64,000 nucleotides of DNA from Chiridota heheva. Taxonomy: Eukaryota > Echinodermata > Holothuroidea > Apodida > Chiridotidae. Below, piece by piece: positions 13,201-26,900 of the stretch. The stretch spans positions 1,080,001-1,144,000 of the forward strand of contig JAIGNY010000143.1 in the NCBI GenBank assembly GCA_020152595.1, read 5' to 3'. The notes under the pieces were generated by a model that made no database searches, was not told where the DNA came from, and saw only the letters and a program-made list of their open reading frames with translations. Numbering within the stretch: the first letter of the stretch is position 1; each line of letters starts with the position of its first letter. The translations under genes were made by a program, and so were the position numbers.

Positions 13201-16200
13201 TTTACATGCATGTACAGTGTAGTTCGAATTACACACTGTACACAGCCCTGGGCATGGGCGCTTATTACGTAGAATACGGTACATATTTGAAAATGCTGAT
13301 TACAGTCACAGTAAGAAAAGGTATTTAACCCCACTGGGGTGTGCTTACCATTCCAGGATGTGCAATTAACAGTTTTGTAAAAATTTGTAAAGCTCACTTA
13401 GATGTAAAACAGAAATCAAGACTTGCAAATAGTCTATTTGATTTCATTAAGCAAGTGCTATTAATTTGTTCAAGATGGCCGTGGGCTACCTACTTAAGAA
13501 TGAAGTGTTTTCTGTGTAAAACAAACATCTGACATTAAGCTTGCATGGTTTTGCCCCTACGTAAAACTGGTCATTTAACCGGAAAACGTTTTTTCCACCC
13601 GTAATGTAAACATATAGTGCATTACAGTAACTATAATTGCAGCGTACGCACTGTTATATGATAGCTGCTAACGATGTTTGCATCACAGTATTTTCTGTAA
13701 ATAATTTTAAAAATGATAACGGAGGCATAGATCAATAAAATATATTAATAAACTTTAATGTTATTTGCGTGTAAAGTAATTGTATATACCCATTTGCCCC
13801 TGAAATATTGCTGATTTTACCCCTTTGTCAGTCTAGGTCCCAAGGCAGTCGTGTATAAAAAGTTGTGAAAAAGGCCATGTCGACAGGCCATCTGTATGCC
13901 CTTATTTGCTCACGATTTATTTCATAGTTATGATTTCAATTTTCTTTCATATAAAAAGAAAATAAATTTGTTGGATACTTGTAAAACAGATGGGTTGGGC
14001 CGCTAAATGCATCATCTTACAGTGTGATGCTAGCCATCGTATACTTGATTAGTGATCACGCAGTACAATTGTTGCTGATTTGCATATAACCTACGGCGAG
14101 AAAATCTTACAGTTCAGATCCCACCCACTTGATACTCAACATTTCTTTGAAACATTAAACCATGGCTAGGCCGTGGCTTCTATTTGAAAAAATTATAATA
14201 TTAATAATAATAGCTGAACCAAAAAAAAAATCCTCATAAATCATGCCATACCTCTGTTAGTTTTCAAGTTCAATAATCATTCTTTCTATGCTTTTACTTT
14301 AAATAGTGTCCGTTTGTATATCGCGGTGGCATTTTCTATTATTCTTAAGCCACCAAAGGTCCCGCCCTATGGTATTCACCTTCTTCAATGCGCTATAAAA
14401 CTGCATTAGTTACGCCAGTGTAATAAGGCAGAAAAGAAAATGCCCGCTAATGAAAAGTACTGTCCCAATCCCCACCAAATTCGTATTTTCTTCATGAAAG
14501 TGTATTACTTGCAATCTCTCTACGGATCAGGATTGAAAATTAAACTGAAATATTGTATTCCGTACTTAAACCAAGCCAGACCTTGTTTCAGCAAGGAGCT
14601 ATAAAAACATTTTCTTTTTAAAACACTTGCAACGCAACCAAGCAAAAACAATTCTTCGGCACTCTGCAGATAACTTCAATATTGGTTTGAAACCTTTCAC
14701 AATGATTTAAAATATTTTTGGTCATTCAGAATCATATAAAACAGCAAAACACATCTGTATTTTAACATTCTGTTTGTAATTTCTACTTGTGAAATGATAT
14801 GCACAGTGAAATGCAGAGATAATATTATCAATTTATGCATACCAACAGGCTATCACCTAACAGGTCCACAAAAAACATATATACACTCGCTCCACTTCAA
14901 ACCAATGGAATCATTTGAGCTTGTACCCCCAAGAGAATAACACGTAGTATGGGTTAAAAACATACAACACATGATTAATTGGAACAGATGAATCCATCAC
15001 TTGTAGGCTACTACTATGAGTGAACATAAATACAGGATAACAGAAGCAATTTTTCAAAAATAAATGCATGAAATCTTTCGTTCTTTTTTAGATCTGAACA
15101 ATTTTGACCAGGACTGTTGTTCAAAGGGTTATCTTGTTTTACAGTACATTGTTATTCCATAACAATCACGCAATTAATGCACCCTCCTCTAAACAATGCA
15201 ACAGCTATATATATAGCAAAGGTTTTTCCCGGCATAAGCTGCTGAATTCAAACAAAAAAAACATTCGAAAATGATACAACCCTTGAAAACCCAATCATTA
15301 ATTATGTTACTATAACAACAAGTGAATCTGGGGTCTTTCATGCAAAGTTTCATTTGTATATCCAGGGGCCCACATACACATTGAATGTGTTATACGGTAA
15401 CTTGTACTAGCCCTATGTACATGCATAGGGTCAGTCAGTACAGTAGGCGTGGTTGGGTGCGAATTCGTAAATGGTCTCGTAATACTTGGCTTGCAATTTG
15501 CAATATATTTGTGAGGATTTGTAATAGATTTCCAAGTATTTTAAAAGACAAAAGGACTCATGAGAGAATCGACATGACTTCAAATAAAGGGATTATAAAG
15601 AAATACATTTTTTGTGGCCAGAAAATATAAGCCTGGAAAGAAAATGTAAATACATAGCATCATCGACCTGTTATCTACACGTACATGATGACTATTTATT
15701 TCCAAACATTCTCAATCGTATTTATTGATTGATTCTGCATAAACATCACATATTTTCACAAATATATCACAAGATACTACAAAAAACATGTTGACACAAA
15801 ACATGAACTTTCTTTTCATTTAAATAAAACAGATTTTCCCACCTTTTGGCAATTTTTCTGTAGTGATTTGGTTATTTTCGTTACTTCCAGTTTTTCATGA
15901 AATATGAATCAGACTGAAACCCAGTTTTCCGAAACCTGTTTTACTTACTAAACCGGTTACACCATGTAAGCTTATCTGACATCTTGGACAAGGCTTTTGG
16001 AAACACCTCCATGTCCACCATTATTAGAGATAGGGGAAAATGCAAAGGTTGTTATCAATATAATTTGCTGGTGGTTTGCCAATTTTTGTACCAAATGCTC
16101 ATGGAAATTGGGCGAAATGTTTCAACAAACAAGAAAACCAAACTACCCGCCAATCAATGCAGTCTTGTTTCTCAAGTCAGCATTTCAATTTCAAAACAAT

Positions 16201-19200
16201 TTTAGATTAGTTTTAGTTTGATCCATACATGAATAGAATGAAAAAGCCCTTTCAATTCCAAGGTATCCCACATACATTTTTTTTTACAATGATCATCTAT
16301 ATCATCCAGATATTTTCACCATGACAGGTGAAAGTAACCATGTAATTTCTGTCTTTGAACTTATTGATTTTTATTGCATTTTTTAGAACTTGAGGAAATT
16401 ACCACTATGAAAATCTCCCTGATGAGCAAGAGGAAATATCTAATTTTTCTGTCTCAGAACCAGTTCAGAAGCAACTAGGTAGGAAATTAATTCCTTCCAA
16501 TATATAACTGACAAAACCAATGAGCACATCAGAATTAACAAGAAATTGACACTTCATTAAAGGTCTGTGGATAAGGTATATATTTTATAGTCACCAGAAA
16601 GAGCTTTAAAATCTAAACAGAATGGTTATAAATCATTCAATGTTAACCAAAACCAAAAGGTTTTGATGCTGTTTTTCATATGCTGATTAATTTCCAAGTT
16701 TTGTATTTCCTGTCATGTCATTGCATGTCAACACACTACATTAGCTAAAATCACAATTATACCAAATACGAAATAAAACAAACAATGCAATTCTTGAAAC
16801 ATAAGCAATTCAAGATTTTTACATTTTGTTTTTTTACATTAAGCTTTCATGCCTACCCATTAATATGCATGATCTCACCACCAAAAACAATAGGGCACAT
16901 CAGCAGACCAGGGCTATCTGTGTGCCACATATGAAGTGATTTAGGGATTTACCGGATATCTGGTCAGGCCAGACTATTCGGCCGCATAGTGACAAAAATC
17001 TGGCTCCGGTTCCAGATTTGCACAAAAATCCGATCGGATTATTTTTAAAATCTGGCTAGAATTATCTCTTAAGATGTTGGTAATAACTTAATTTAAGTAA
17101 TATCTTTCCAAAACTTAATAAAAACTATCAAAGCAAAGAAAGATACAGTAACATGATATTTTATTTAATATTCTGAAAAGTTTGAGCTACCATTAAAGTA
17201 AATCAACCAAACCAGGTATGTGCTGTATGAACGAACTAATACAATAATTGTAATGAACTGAAGCTTTTTCATAGTATAGGGCGTGCAACCATGACAACAA
17301 ACAGTTAGTATAAAGTGGAAACATTACTGGAACTTTTTATCAGTGTAACACAAACACCTAGCTTGATCCAGAAAGGGGTAGGCATGTCACTGACCAAAAG
17401 GGGCATTTATAAGGCATCAAGGGGCACTTTGATGATGGCAGGTTTGAGGGCAATTAAAATGTAAATAATGGAGTAATCAACGCAACAAGTAGTGTCCCTG
17501 CATCTTATTCTATTGTCAGGGAAACTATAATCAACATAAAAAGAAGGCAAAATAGTTATCAAAAGTTTTGTTTTTGTGAATAAAATGTAGAGCAGGGTGG
17601 AGGAAATAAGGGGAAGGGTGGGGGAAATAAGGGGCAAGGTGGGGAAATAAGGGGAAGGGTGGGGAAAATAGGGGCAGGGTGGGAGAAATAAGGGGCAGGG
17701 TAGGGGAAATAAGGGGCAGGGTGGGGTCAATAAGGGACAGGGTGGGGTCAATAAGGGACAGGGTGGGGTTAATAAGGGGCAGGGTGGGGTCAATAAGGGA
17801 CAGGGTGGGGTCAATGGGGCAGAGTGGGGTCAATAAGGGACAGGGTGGGGTTAATAAGGGGAAGGGTGGGGTCAATAAGGGGCAGAGTGGAGTCAATAAG
17901 GAGCAGGGTGGGGCAATAAGGGGCACAGTGGAGCAACCCTCTGAAAAAGCAAAACTATAGGGGTTCGTGATAAATTTGGGCAGTTGAATTTAACAATAGA
18001 CATTCCTTAATTTTATCATTGTTCATTGTCTCTATACTTTACCCCTTTTTGTAGGGTTTTGTCTTTTCTTCATCTTTTCATCTGTGTGTAAGCGCCCCCT
18101 TTAATATATTGCTAAACAGCTGAATTATATATATATAATGCAACATAAAATACATGTTTCTTTTCAGACAGGAGCAGGAAAGTTTCCATCTCATGGGGTC
18201 AGTTACAGTACAATGAATATCATCTATTTATCTAAAAAAATATTCTTTGATCAGCATTATAGTTGAAAAACTAAAATACATTCTTCGTGACCAATCTAAA
18301 TTAAACTTACAGTAGAACTATCAAATTTTTAGCACTATTGAGCATGTTGAATAGCCTAACTTTGAAAATGGTCATGGGTCAGAGGTCAAAGGTGTGATTT
18401 TAGGGGGTATTTATGTAATAATTTGTACATTTTTGCACCATTTTTAACTACAAAAGTACAAGACCTATACCAACCCTATACTGTACCATGATACTTTGGT
18501 ATACGAATTTGTGTCCACGTAGACTCAGGGGTCAAAAGGTCAACGGTCTGTTTGTACCTGCATGGGCAGTACAATCCATTAATATGCTTAAAGAAAGATT
18601 GCAAGCCTGTCTCAACATCTGCTTGTACTCGAGCTCACATGGGAATTCAGAGCTATAGTTACCCTGATAGCTATTTCTCCCACGATGCTGTATGCTTAAA
18701 TTAATGAGATCAGCAACTCTGTGGAATGCTATATTGTTTCATTTTGTTAATGATATCTTTTTTAATAAGGGAAAAATCCGGTATGGCCCAATTTTATAGG
18801 GCCGGATTTCATCTAAGATCTGGCCAAATCCGGTTTCAGCCAAATTTCATCTAAAATCCGAATCGGCCAAATCTGGTTCCAGCGGATCCCAAAAATTTGG
18901 ATCCGGTACATTCCTAAACTGAATCCCATGTATCATTCTTGAGATAATGTGTTTACAAGCTCTTTTCAACAAATTCATGTTTAAGCCCTGCCCACTATGC
19001 ATATTAATGAAATTCAACATTTTGGTACCATGAACATGCACACACTAGCTAACATCATAAATGAATTAAAAAAAGAAATACAATTCTTAGAATTAAATTT
19101 AGAATTTTAATACTCATTTTTAAATCCCTTCATAACATGGCCCCGTTATATCTGACTAAAATGTTTCATTATAAACAAACTAGTTACCGCCTTTGCTCTC

Positions 19201-22200
19201 AAAACCACCTCATCCTTTATGTTCCAAAAAGTAAACTTACATATGGCGATCGCTCTCTGCAATTATTTGGCCCAAAACTTTGGAATGACTTACCTCTTTC
19301 AATCAAATCTGCTCAATCCCTTTAAACAATTCCACACCTTGCTTAAGACTCACTTATTTATTTGTGCTTTCAAGCCCTCCTCATAATTTTTTTTGTTCTT
19401 TGTTTTCTTTATATTTCATGCTTATCTTATTTACACATTTGTATTTATTTTCTTTATATGCATATTTTGTATGGCACATTAGAATAAGTTATTTAGATAA
19501 TGTGCCATATAAGTGTAATAAACTTAAACTTAAACTGAACTTAATTACACTTGATATGAATGAAACAAAACAGACATGCGGTTCTTAAAATATCAGCATA
19601 TAAAGATTTTATCATTAAGCCCTGCCTACTCATTAAAATGCATAACAGTGCCACCAAAAACAATAAGAGTACATCTGCAGACCATGGGCTATATGTGTAC
19701 CACATATGAACTGAATCCCACGTATCGTTCTTGAGATACTGTGTTTACAAGCTCTTTGCAACAAAATCATGTTAAGCCCCGCCCACTGTACATATCAATG
19801 AAAATAAATATTTTGGTACCATGAACATGCACATACTAGCTAACAACATGATCATACCAAATATGACTTAAAACAAACAATGATATTGTTAAAATATGAG
19901 CATTTCAAGATTTTAACATTAAGTCCTGCCTACTCATTAATATGCAAAATCTCAACACCAAAAAACAATAAGGCACATCTGTGGACCATGAGCTATCTGT
20001 TTTCTGTGTACCACATATGAACTGGATCTTATGTATCATTCTTAAAATACTGTGTTTACAAGCTCTTTTAAACACTCATGTTAGGCCCTGCCCACTATGC
20101 ATATTAATGAAAGTCAACATTTTGGCACCATGAGTATTTACACACTAGCTAACAACATAATTGTACCAAATTTAAAACAAATCAGTCATGCGGTTGTTAA
20201 AATATGAACATTCTAAGATTGTATCTAATTTTATTGTTAAGCCACGCCTACTGATAAATATGCATGATCTCGCCACCAAAATCAATAGAGCACATATCTG
20301 TGGACCATGGGCTATCTGTGTACCACATAAAAACTGAATCCTACATATCGTTTCGTTCTTGAGATACTGTGTTTACAAGCTCTTTTCAACATAATCATGT
20401 TAAGCCCCACCCACTATGCACATTAACCCTTACTCTACCACGCGGCGAAATAAAATCAGGACTTTACATTTTAAAGTACTCAGATATTTCTTTCACAAAA
20501 TGTAACTTTTTTATAGGGGTCATATTACAAAATTTTGAGAAAAAGTACACTGGGGTTAAACTCAAAAATTGCTAAACAATTTACAAAAAATGTTTTTTTT
20601 CTTTCAAATCTTACAATAACTTCAAGATCACATTTTGGCTTCAAAATTAAAGACAAAAGTCCTAAGACATGATAGTATTAATTTCTGGTCTAATTTTTAT
20701 AATTCCTACTTGCAATCTTTTGTTCCGGAGAAATTTCTTCAAAATTTCATGAATTTCTGCCATTTTTGACCTGTTTTTTTTCTTCAAAAAATCGTGTACA
20801 CAAACTGTACATCGCCCATGCTTCGTTAAACCACCGTTTAAAGTGCTTGAAATTTCCTTCCATTTGATATATAAATAAAGGCATACCACCTCTATTTAGA
20901 AAATTTTCTATAAGAATTATATTCACCTCTCCAATTTGAACTACGTGGTGCAGAGGAAATGTACGCGGCTAGCACGTGAGCGTCCGATTTAGAGTCTCAC
21001 CGTGACCACTGCATAATTATTTTTCTGCTGCAACTTTCTGAGGTCTTTTGACTATAATCATTTTTGAAGTTTTTTCATCTTTCCTTTTTCTTTCTTAAAA
21101 TTATAGATTAGTATTATTGGAAAGAAAATGTCATAAAGAATCTAAATATGTATCACAAATCTCTGTTTTCAATATTGACAAAAAGTTATACTTCTGCAAA
21201 AATTGACCATTTGTTGACCAAATTTAGCCAAAAATTGTTTAATTTGCATATTTTTGTCCAATATTTCCTAAATTGGCTTTCATTACTCAAAAGATAAATA
21301 TCTTATCTTTTAATCTCACCAAACTTGTAACAAAAGAAACTGAAAGGAAAGTTGTCAAAAACGCATATGAAAAAAAAAGTTACAAAAATTGGGCTTGCTT
21401 TTTTTAAAGCCCTGGTAGAAGCTTAATAAAATTCAACATTTTGGTATCTTGAACATGTACACAGTATCTAACATCATAATTATGCCAAATGTGAAACAAA
21501 AGACATGCGGTCCTTAAAATATGTGTATTTTAAGATTTTATCATTAAGCCCCACCTATACTCATTTATATTCCTGACACTGCCACCAAAAAGAATAGGGC
21601 ACATTTGCGGACCACGGGCTATCTGTGTACCACATATGAGATGAATCCAGTATACAGTTCTTCAGAAACTGTACTTACAAGCTCTTCTCAGCAAAATCAG
21701 ATTAAGTCCAGTCCACTAGGAATATTAATGAAATCTAACATTTTTACATCATAAACCTGTACACACCAAGTAACATCATAATTATACCAAATATGAAACA
21801 AAACAGACATGGGGTTGCTAAAATATGAACATGTCCAGATTTTTACATTAAGTCCCACCTATTCATTGATGTGCATGAAATCACCATCAAAAGCAATAGG
21901 GCACATCTACGGACCATGGGCTATCTGTGTACCCCATATGACATGAATTTGGTGTATTATTCTTAAGATATCGTGTTTACGACCTGGGCGTCACGTCACA
22001 CACACACCCCGGCACCCACATACATACACTCTCATACATACACACATATATACACACACACCATCATGACCGCATAGGTTCCTGATGCTATCGCATCAAA
22101 AACTACATAACAAGCACTTGTAGTTTCTGCGTCATAACTAATCAAGGTTTAAAAAATATTAATGTTTGCAAAAGTTTTGATGTATCAATGTATGGCAGAG

Positions 22201-23839
22201 TACAGCTGAAAATTATTAAAATGTAATTGTTCAAATTTCTGTCCTAACTTTCAGTTATTTTTCAGTCACTGTATCGCTGAGTGTGGGTATGGTGTAGATT
22301 AAAAACCTCTTGGTCTTGGATTAAACAAACACTGATATCGAAAAAACCCACTAAACTATTTGAATTAAGGGCCCGCGTCATAGAGGCTTTATGGCCCGGT
22401 CGTACAACAGAGACTGACCCCTCACCAACCCAACCAAACACTACAAGCGTGATGCACTTGTTATATTTACCAACACAACACAGACAAGTTCAAATGCCAT
22501 ACACTTCACGCACGCATGGTACGATACACCTCAGTGATTAGATATGATGTATCAATAACTTTTCTTCATGACAAAGACCTTGAAAAGAAGTTCGTTCACG
22601 GCAGAATTTACTGATTTTTGTTTTCAAAGAAGCAAATACATTCAATGTTTTCCTTTTTAACAATAAGCAGCATGGCCATTGGATTCATGAATAACTCTGT
22701 CAACTAATCTTCTACTATAGTATAACTGCTATAATGCGCATGCATGGTAAATCACTGTATGATGTATGATAAGTACGTTTATTGCGGGAGAAATGAAGAT
22801 TCACGAAATATAATGTATCTGTGAAAAATTACTCATGCATCCCAAGTTCAAGTGTTGTTATGAGTTTGAAATAACAATGAAAACTTTGTGTCGTATTTTG
22901 TATCTAATATCCTTTTCATCTACGTTCTGTATAATCACTCATTAGGCCTACTTCATCCAATATTAACGAGGAACAGATGTGGTGTTTACAGTACTTTCAT
23001 TCAGTTTACATCAGCAAGGTTTGCAATAAATCTTTCAAATAAAATCACATCTTTTACTTAAAATCAAATGTACAGTATACCCAAGCCCTTGATATTTTGT
23101 CCATGATATTCTGAACTAATTTAACTGAACAGAAGCATGCCCTTGGAAATACAGGTTCCTTCAAATCCACGGTTCCACCTGTAGTGCTGAAAACATCTAT
23201 TCCCAGGGTTCATATATCGTATGTAGCATGAACTTTTGCTAAAAAGCAATGTATTGCTTAAGAAGGGTGTGATATAAAATGTTTGTTCTTTTGTCAGTCT
23301 CATCTAAGTCAATGCTACTTACAGTTTACTATTTCAAAAAACTTAAACTTAAATTCCGTTGAAAAATAATTCAGGATTGCAATTTCTATATGGCCACCAC
23401 TTCACCTAGGGCGGCACTACTAAGGAGGGGATAATTCAGGATTGCAATTGCTATATGGTCATCACTTCACCTAGGGCGGCACTACTAAGGAAAGGGGGAG
23501 GAGGCATTCCCCATGAGATCGCTTCCTCCCCCACTTGCCCACCACAAAATTGTGTAAAGGTACATATATATAAATATATACATATATATATCAAGCTCAA
23601 CTCCAAATCTAAAAGATAAGTTCCGAGCATTGGCCATAACAAACAAAACAAAATAGGAAAAAATGACAATGTCTCTAGCCAACATAATTTTTTATAAACC
23701 AAATATTTCGAAAACTCCTATTTTCTTCTTCAGTGGTATGCCTTCATACCACTGAAGAAGGAAACAGGAGTTTTCCAAATATTTAGTTTTATAAAAATTA
23801 TGTTCGCTAGAGACATTGTCATTTTTTTTTTTATTTTGT

Positions 23840-23871
<32 letters not shown>

Positions 23872-23909
23872 CATATATATATACATATATGTATATATAT
23901 ATATATATT

Positions 23910-23961
<52 letters not shown>

Positions 23962-26900
23962 AATATATACATATATATTTATATATATATATACTGTATA
24001 TATATATATATATATATATTCTATATATGGGCTTTTGCTCCCTCCCCTATGAGACCAAATTGCCACTCTCTTGCTCCATATGACCAACATCCTAGCAGCA
24101 CTACTACACTTTACCCACTGAAAGTGTGCGTGTGTGTATGCAAAACATATACCACAATACAAAACATGTAAATATGGAGAAAATAAGTTAGGGACAATTC
24201 CCCTTTTCCCCAAATCCCGCCTATGCGGCCCATCTGCATTTACAAAAAATACTGTTTTTGTAATATCAGATGGGGCTTGCAATTTATTCCATAAGTCGGT
24301 AGCACCCCCCTCCCTTCCCCCTCTCTCCCTCCCTTACTCAACAACTCATTCAGATTGCGGGTAGAAAGTTGCAGACATTGTGAGAGAGAAATGCAACTTA
24401 AGGTTCTAAAAGTTTTGTTATATGTAGAAGTTATTATTTTGTGCTTGGTTCAGCCATACAAATGCAGCTTTGGGTTGTAAGATCCCTCTCACAAAAACAA
24501 ATCAAATTAGAAATATTATGATCATTAAATCACCCTTCAAATTATAGCATTTATCAGTTTATAAAACACTTTCTTCGATGCAAAATGTGCTCTTCGTTCT
24601 TTCCAATGATATCCATCAATGATGACAAATCCGTATTTACAATGATTATACCTCTTTATTCTTTTTACATATACTCCTTTAACTGTTTAAGTCATAGTAG
24701 AGTCAGGGTGAAATAATAGATAGTCTTTTTTGACTTAGTTGACTTCAGAGGAATTAAGACGTGTTTCAATGCAAAGAAATTTTTAGGTGAAGTGTCATAA
24801 ATCAGAGTTGCGAGGGACTCTTGCTCATTATGTAATTTTTCATCATACTTGAATTTTTAGACAAGTTAATTTAACTCTTACTCTACCAGCACTATTTTGA
24901 AAATGCGCTCGGGAGGCAGGGCCAAAGACGGGGCACCCAAAACGGCGATAATATCGCCGCGTGGTAGAGTAAGGGTTAAGGAGCGAGTTAACAATAAATC
25001 CCTCCCCCCCCCCCCAAAAAAAAAACATTACTCTTTACATGGTCTTTTTATCTTAAAATCTTCTACTGTTCTAGTTACTTGTAAAGAAATGACTCCCATT
25101 CAGCCATTTCATTCTCACATGTCTTTCGATTTGGTTTGATCTTGGTTTGATTAAACTTGCCCAAACAAACACGTTTTCTTCACACATAAGAAATTAATTT
25201 TAATGAAAATAAACCCTGCCCATTTTCCTTCTCCAATTAGCATCTGAATTATAAATCCTTCAGAAATATTGATATTTCTGTTGAAACTTATCACTACTTA
25301 TGAATTATTTTTACATCTTGCTTCCCCGTATTTTCTGGTAAGAGATGCACATTTTTTTAACCCCCATCCCCGACAAAAAAAAAAAAAAACACTAATCAAA
25401 TCTATAAAAATAAAATAAAAATGAAAGATGGAATATTTGAAATTTTTTAAAAGCTTATGAAGTTAACTATATTTAATGAATGATGCAAAAGTTAAAAATC
25501 AATGTTTGGGTGGATGCTTCAGCCTTGTTGTATATCCACCAGTCTATATACTCAGTTTAAATTTTTACATCTGCCCCTGCCCTCAATTAAACTTCATATT
25601 CTGAAATTGCAATTATATAGAAGTTGCATCGTTTTTTCTTTCTTCTTTTTTCACTTGAGTTAAACTTTCGAAATGCTTTCCCAATTTTTAAGTTTTGTTT
25701 TAATTATACTAAAGAATCTTGTTGAAGTTTGAAAGTTTGTTTCTTCTTACTTTATTTCCTTCAAACTTTCTTTAACTTAAAAAAAGCAAAGATCGAAGGA
25801 ATTGCTTTGTTTTGTTGGACTCTTCCGCTTGTTAAACTTTCCGATGTTTTAATTTTTCAAATTTAATGATTTGTTTTCAGTTGTGTTCCATGATTTAATT
25901 TCTTTTAATTTTAGGCAGAATTCTCCTACCATGCATGTTATATTAATTTTGATTTGCTTTTCAATGTGTGTTTTCTATAATGGAACCAAATCTATAAAAT
26001 TTCATTCACTCATGACAGTCGAATAGTGGAGCTTCATTTGCTTTGCGGCTTATATCCTACCTCGAAATGCCATGCAATATATGTTTTGAGAAAATTATTT
26101 TCTTCAGCATGTCAACTTAAGAGAACTTTTCAGAGGCGCAGGTCTAATTTAGAAAATGGGGGAAGAGGCAAAACTTTGATTTCCTGGAAATTCTCAATCA
26201 ATAAAATTGATTCAGGCGATGGCCATAGGGGTAGGGGAGGTTTTTTGTGATGGCAGAGTAAGAATGCAATGTCTTATAATTTGTTTTCACTCTCAAGGGT
26301 GTTGTCCCAATGAAGAATCACCATGGACTTTGTACATAAAATGTGAATTTTTCCCTAACTGACTGGATGTAAAATGTTAATTATGCCGAAATGGCAATAG
26401 GCTTAAAAAGTTAATTTGATCATAATTTAGATTAGATTTTGGTGAAATGAACTGCATACAAGCGAAATAAAGTGTTCAAAATTTCTTCCTGAATAGTGGG
26501 GGCGCCAGGACCAATTCTCAGGAAGCAATATACAATTTTATCAATTTGAGAACTAAATAAGGGCTTAAAATCTGTTGGATTTTATACAAAACTTTATTAT
26601 ATAAATCCGTAATACATCGAGCTTGACAAAATTTCCCAACCTCGAAATAACTGTTATGAAAATAAACAAATTGAGCATTAACAATTTTGTTGCCTCGGAA
26701 GGCCTACGATATATATCATTTGAGAGTGAAATAAAAGCTCAAGATTTGGTTGAAATATGAAAATTTCCATGATCTAAGGCTAATAGTTCACTAGTAAATT
26801 CTGACAAAATTTGCAAATGTAATATGGTGGGGGAGAAGGGGGGGGGGGTCATTCCCTTGCCCCTGTGATATGCACCTATAAGAACTTGAGTGCTCAGGTC

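Larger units (their letters stand above)
16942..18916. mobile_element. hAT-like non-autonomous element A
   Basis: The ends are TAGGGATTTACCGGATATC and, reversed, TAGGAATGTACCGGATCC. The flanks are AAGTGATT (16934-16941) and AACTGAAT (18917-18924), an 8-bp target duplication with two mismatches. Removing the element restores the uninterrupted family-1 unit (ATATGAACTGAATCCC). Subterminal sequence is full of ATCCGG/CCGGAT words. No transposase frame. Inside are a G-rich minisatellite (17585-17935) and a reversed piece of family 2 (18360-18720). Confidence 0.78.
16651..22100 (+). mobile_element. Tandem-unit element, family 1, copy 1 (with nested insertions)
   Basis: Starts near AACCAAAAGGTTTTGATGCT. 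The core consists of about 305-320-base units carrying CTACTCATTAATATGCA, GACCATGGGCTATCTGTGTA, TGAGATACTGTGTTTACAAG and CACTAGCTAACA. It then passes into CA-rich DNA (22000-22065) and ends with GACCGCATAGGTTCC plus the hairpin GATGC-TATC-GCATC at 22083-22096. Three insertions split it: 16942-18916, about 19090-19548 and 20427-21422. The layout (core repeats, microsatellite, terminal hairpin, no coding frame) is that of Helentron-associated elements such as bivalve pearl or Drosophila DINE-1; assignment is by analogy. Confidence 0.7.

Noticed and set aside
23800-24282. Ile/Tyr-rich open frames
   Set aside because: Products of the TA microsatellite.
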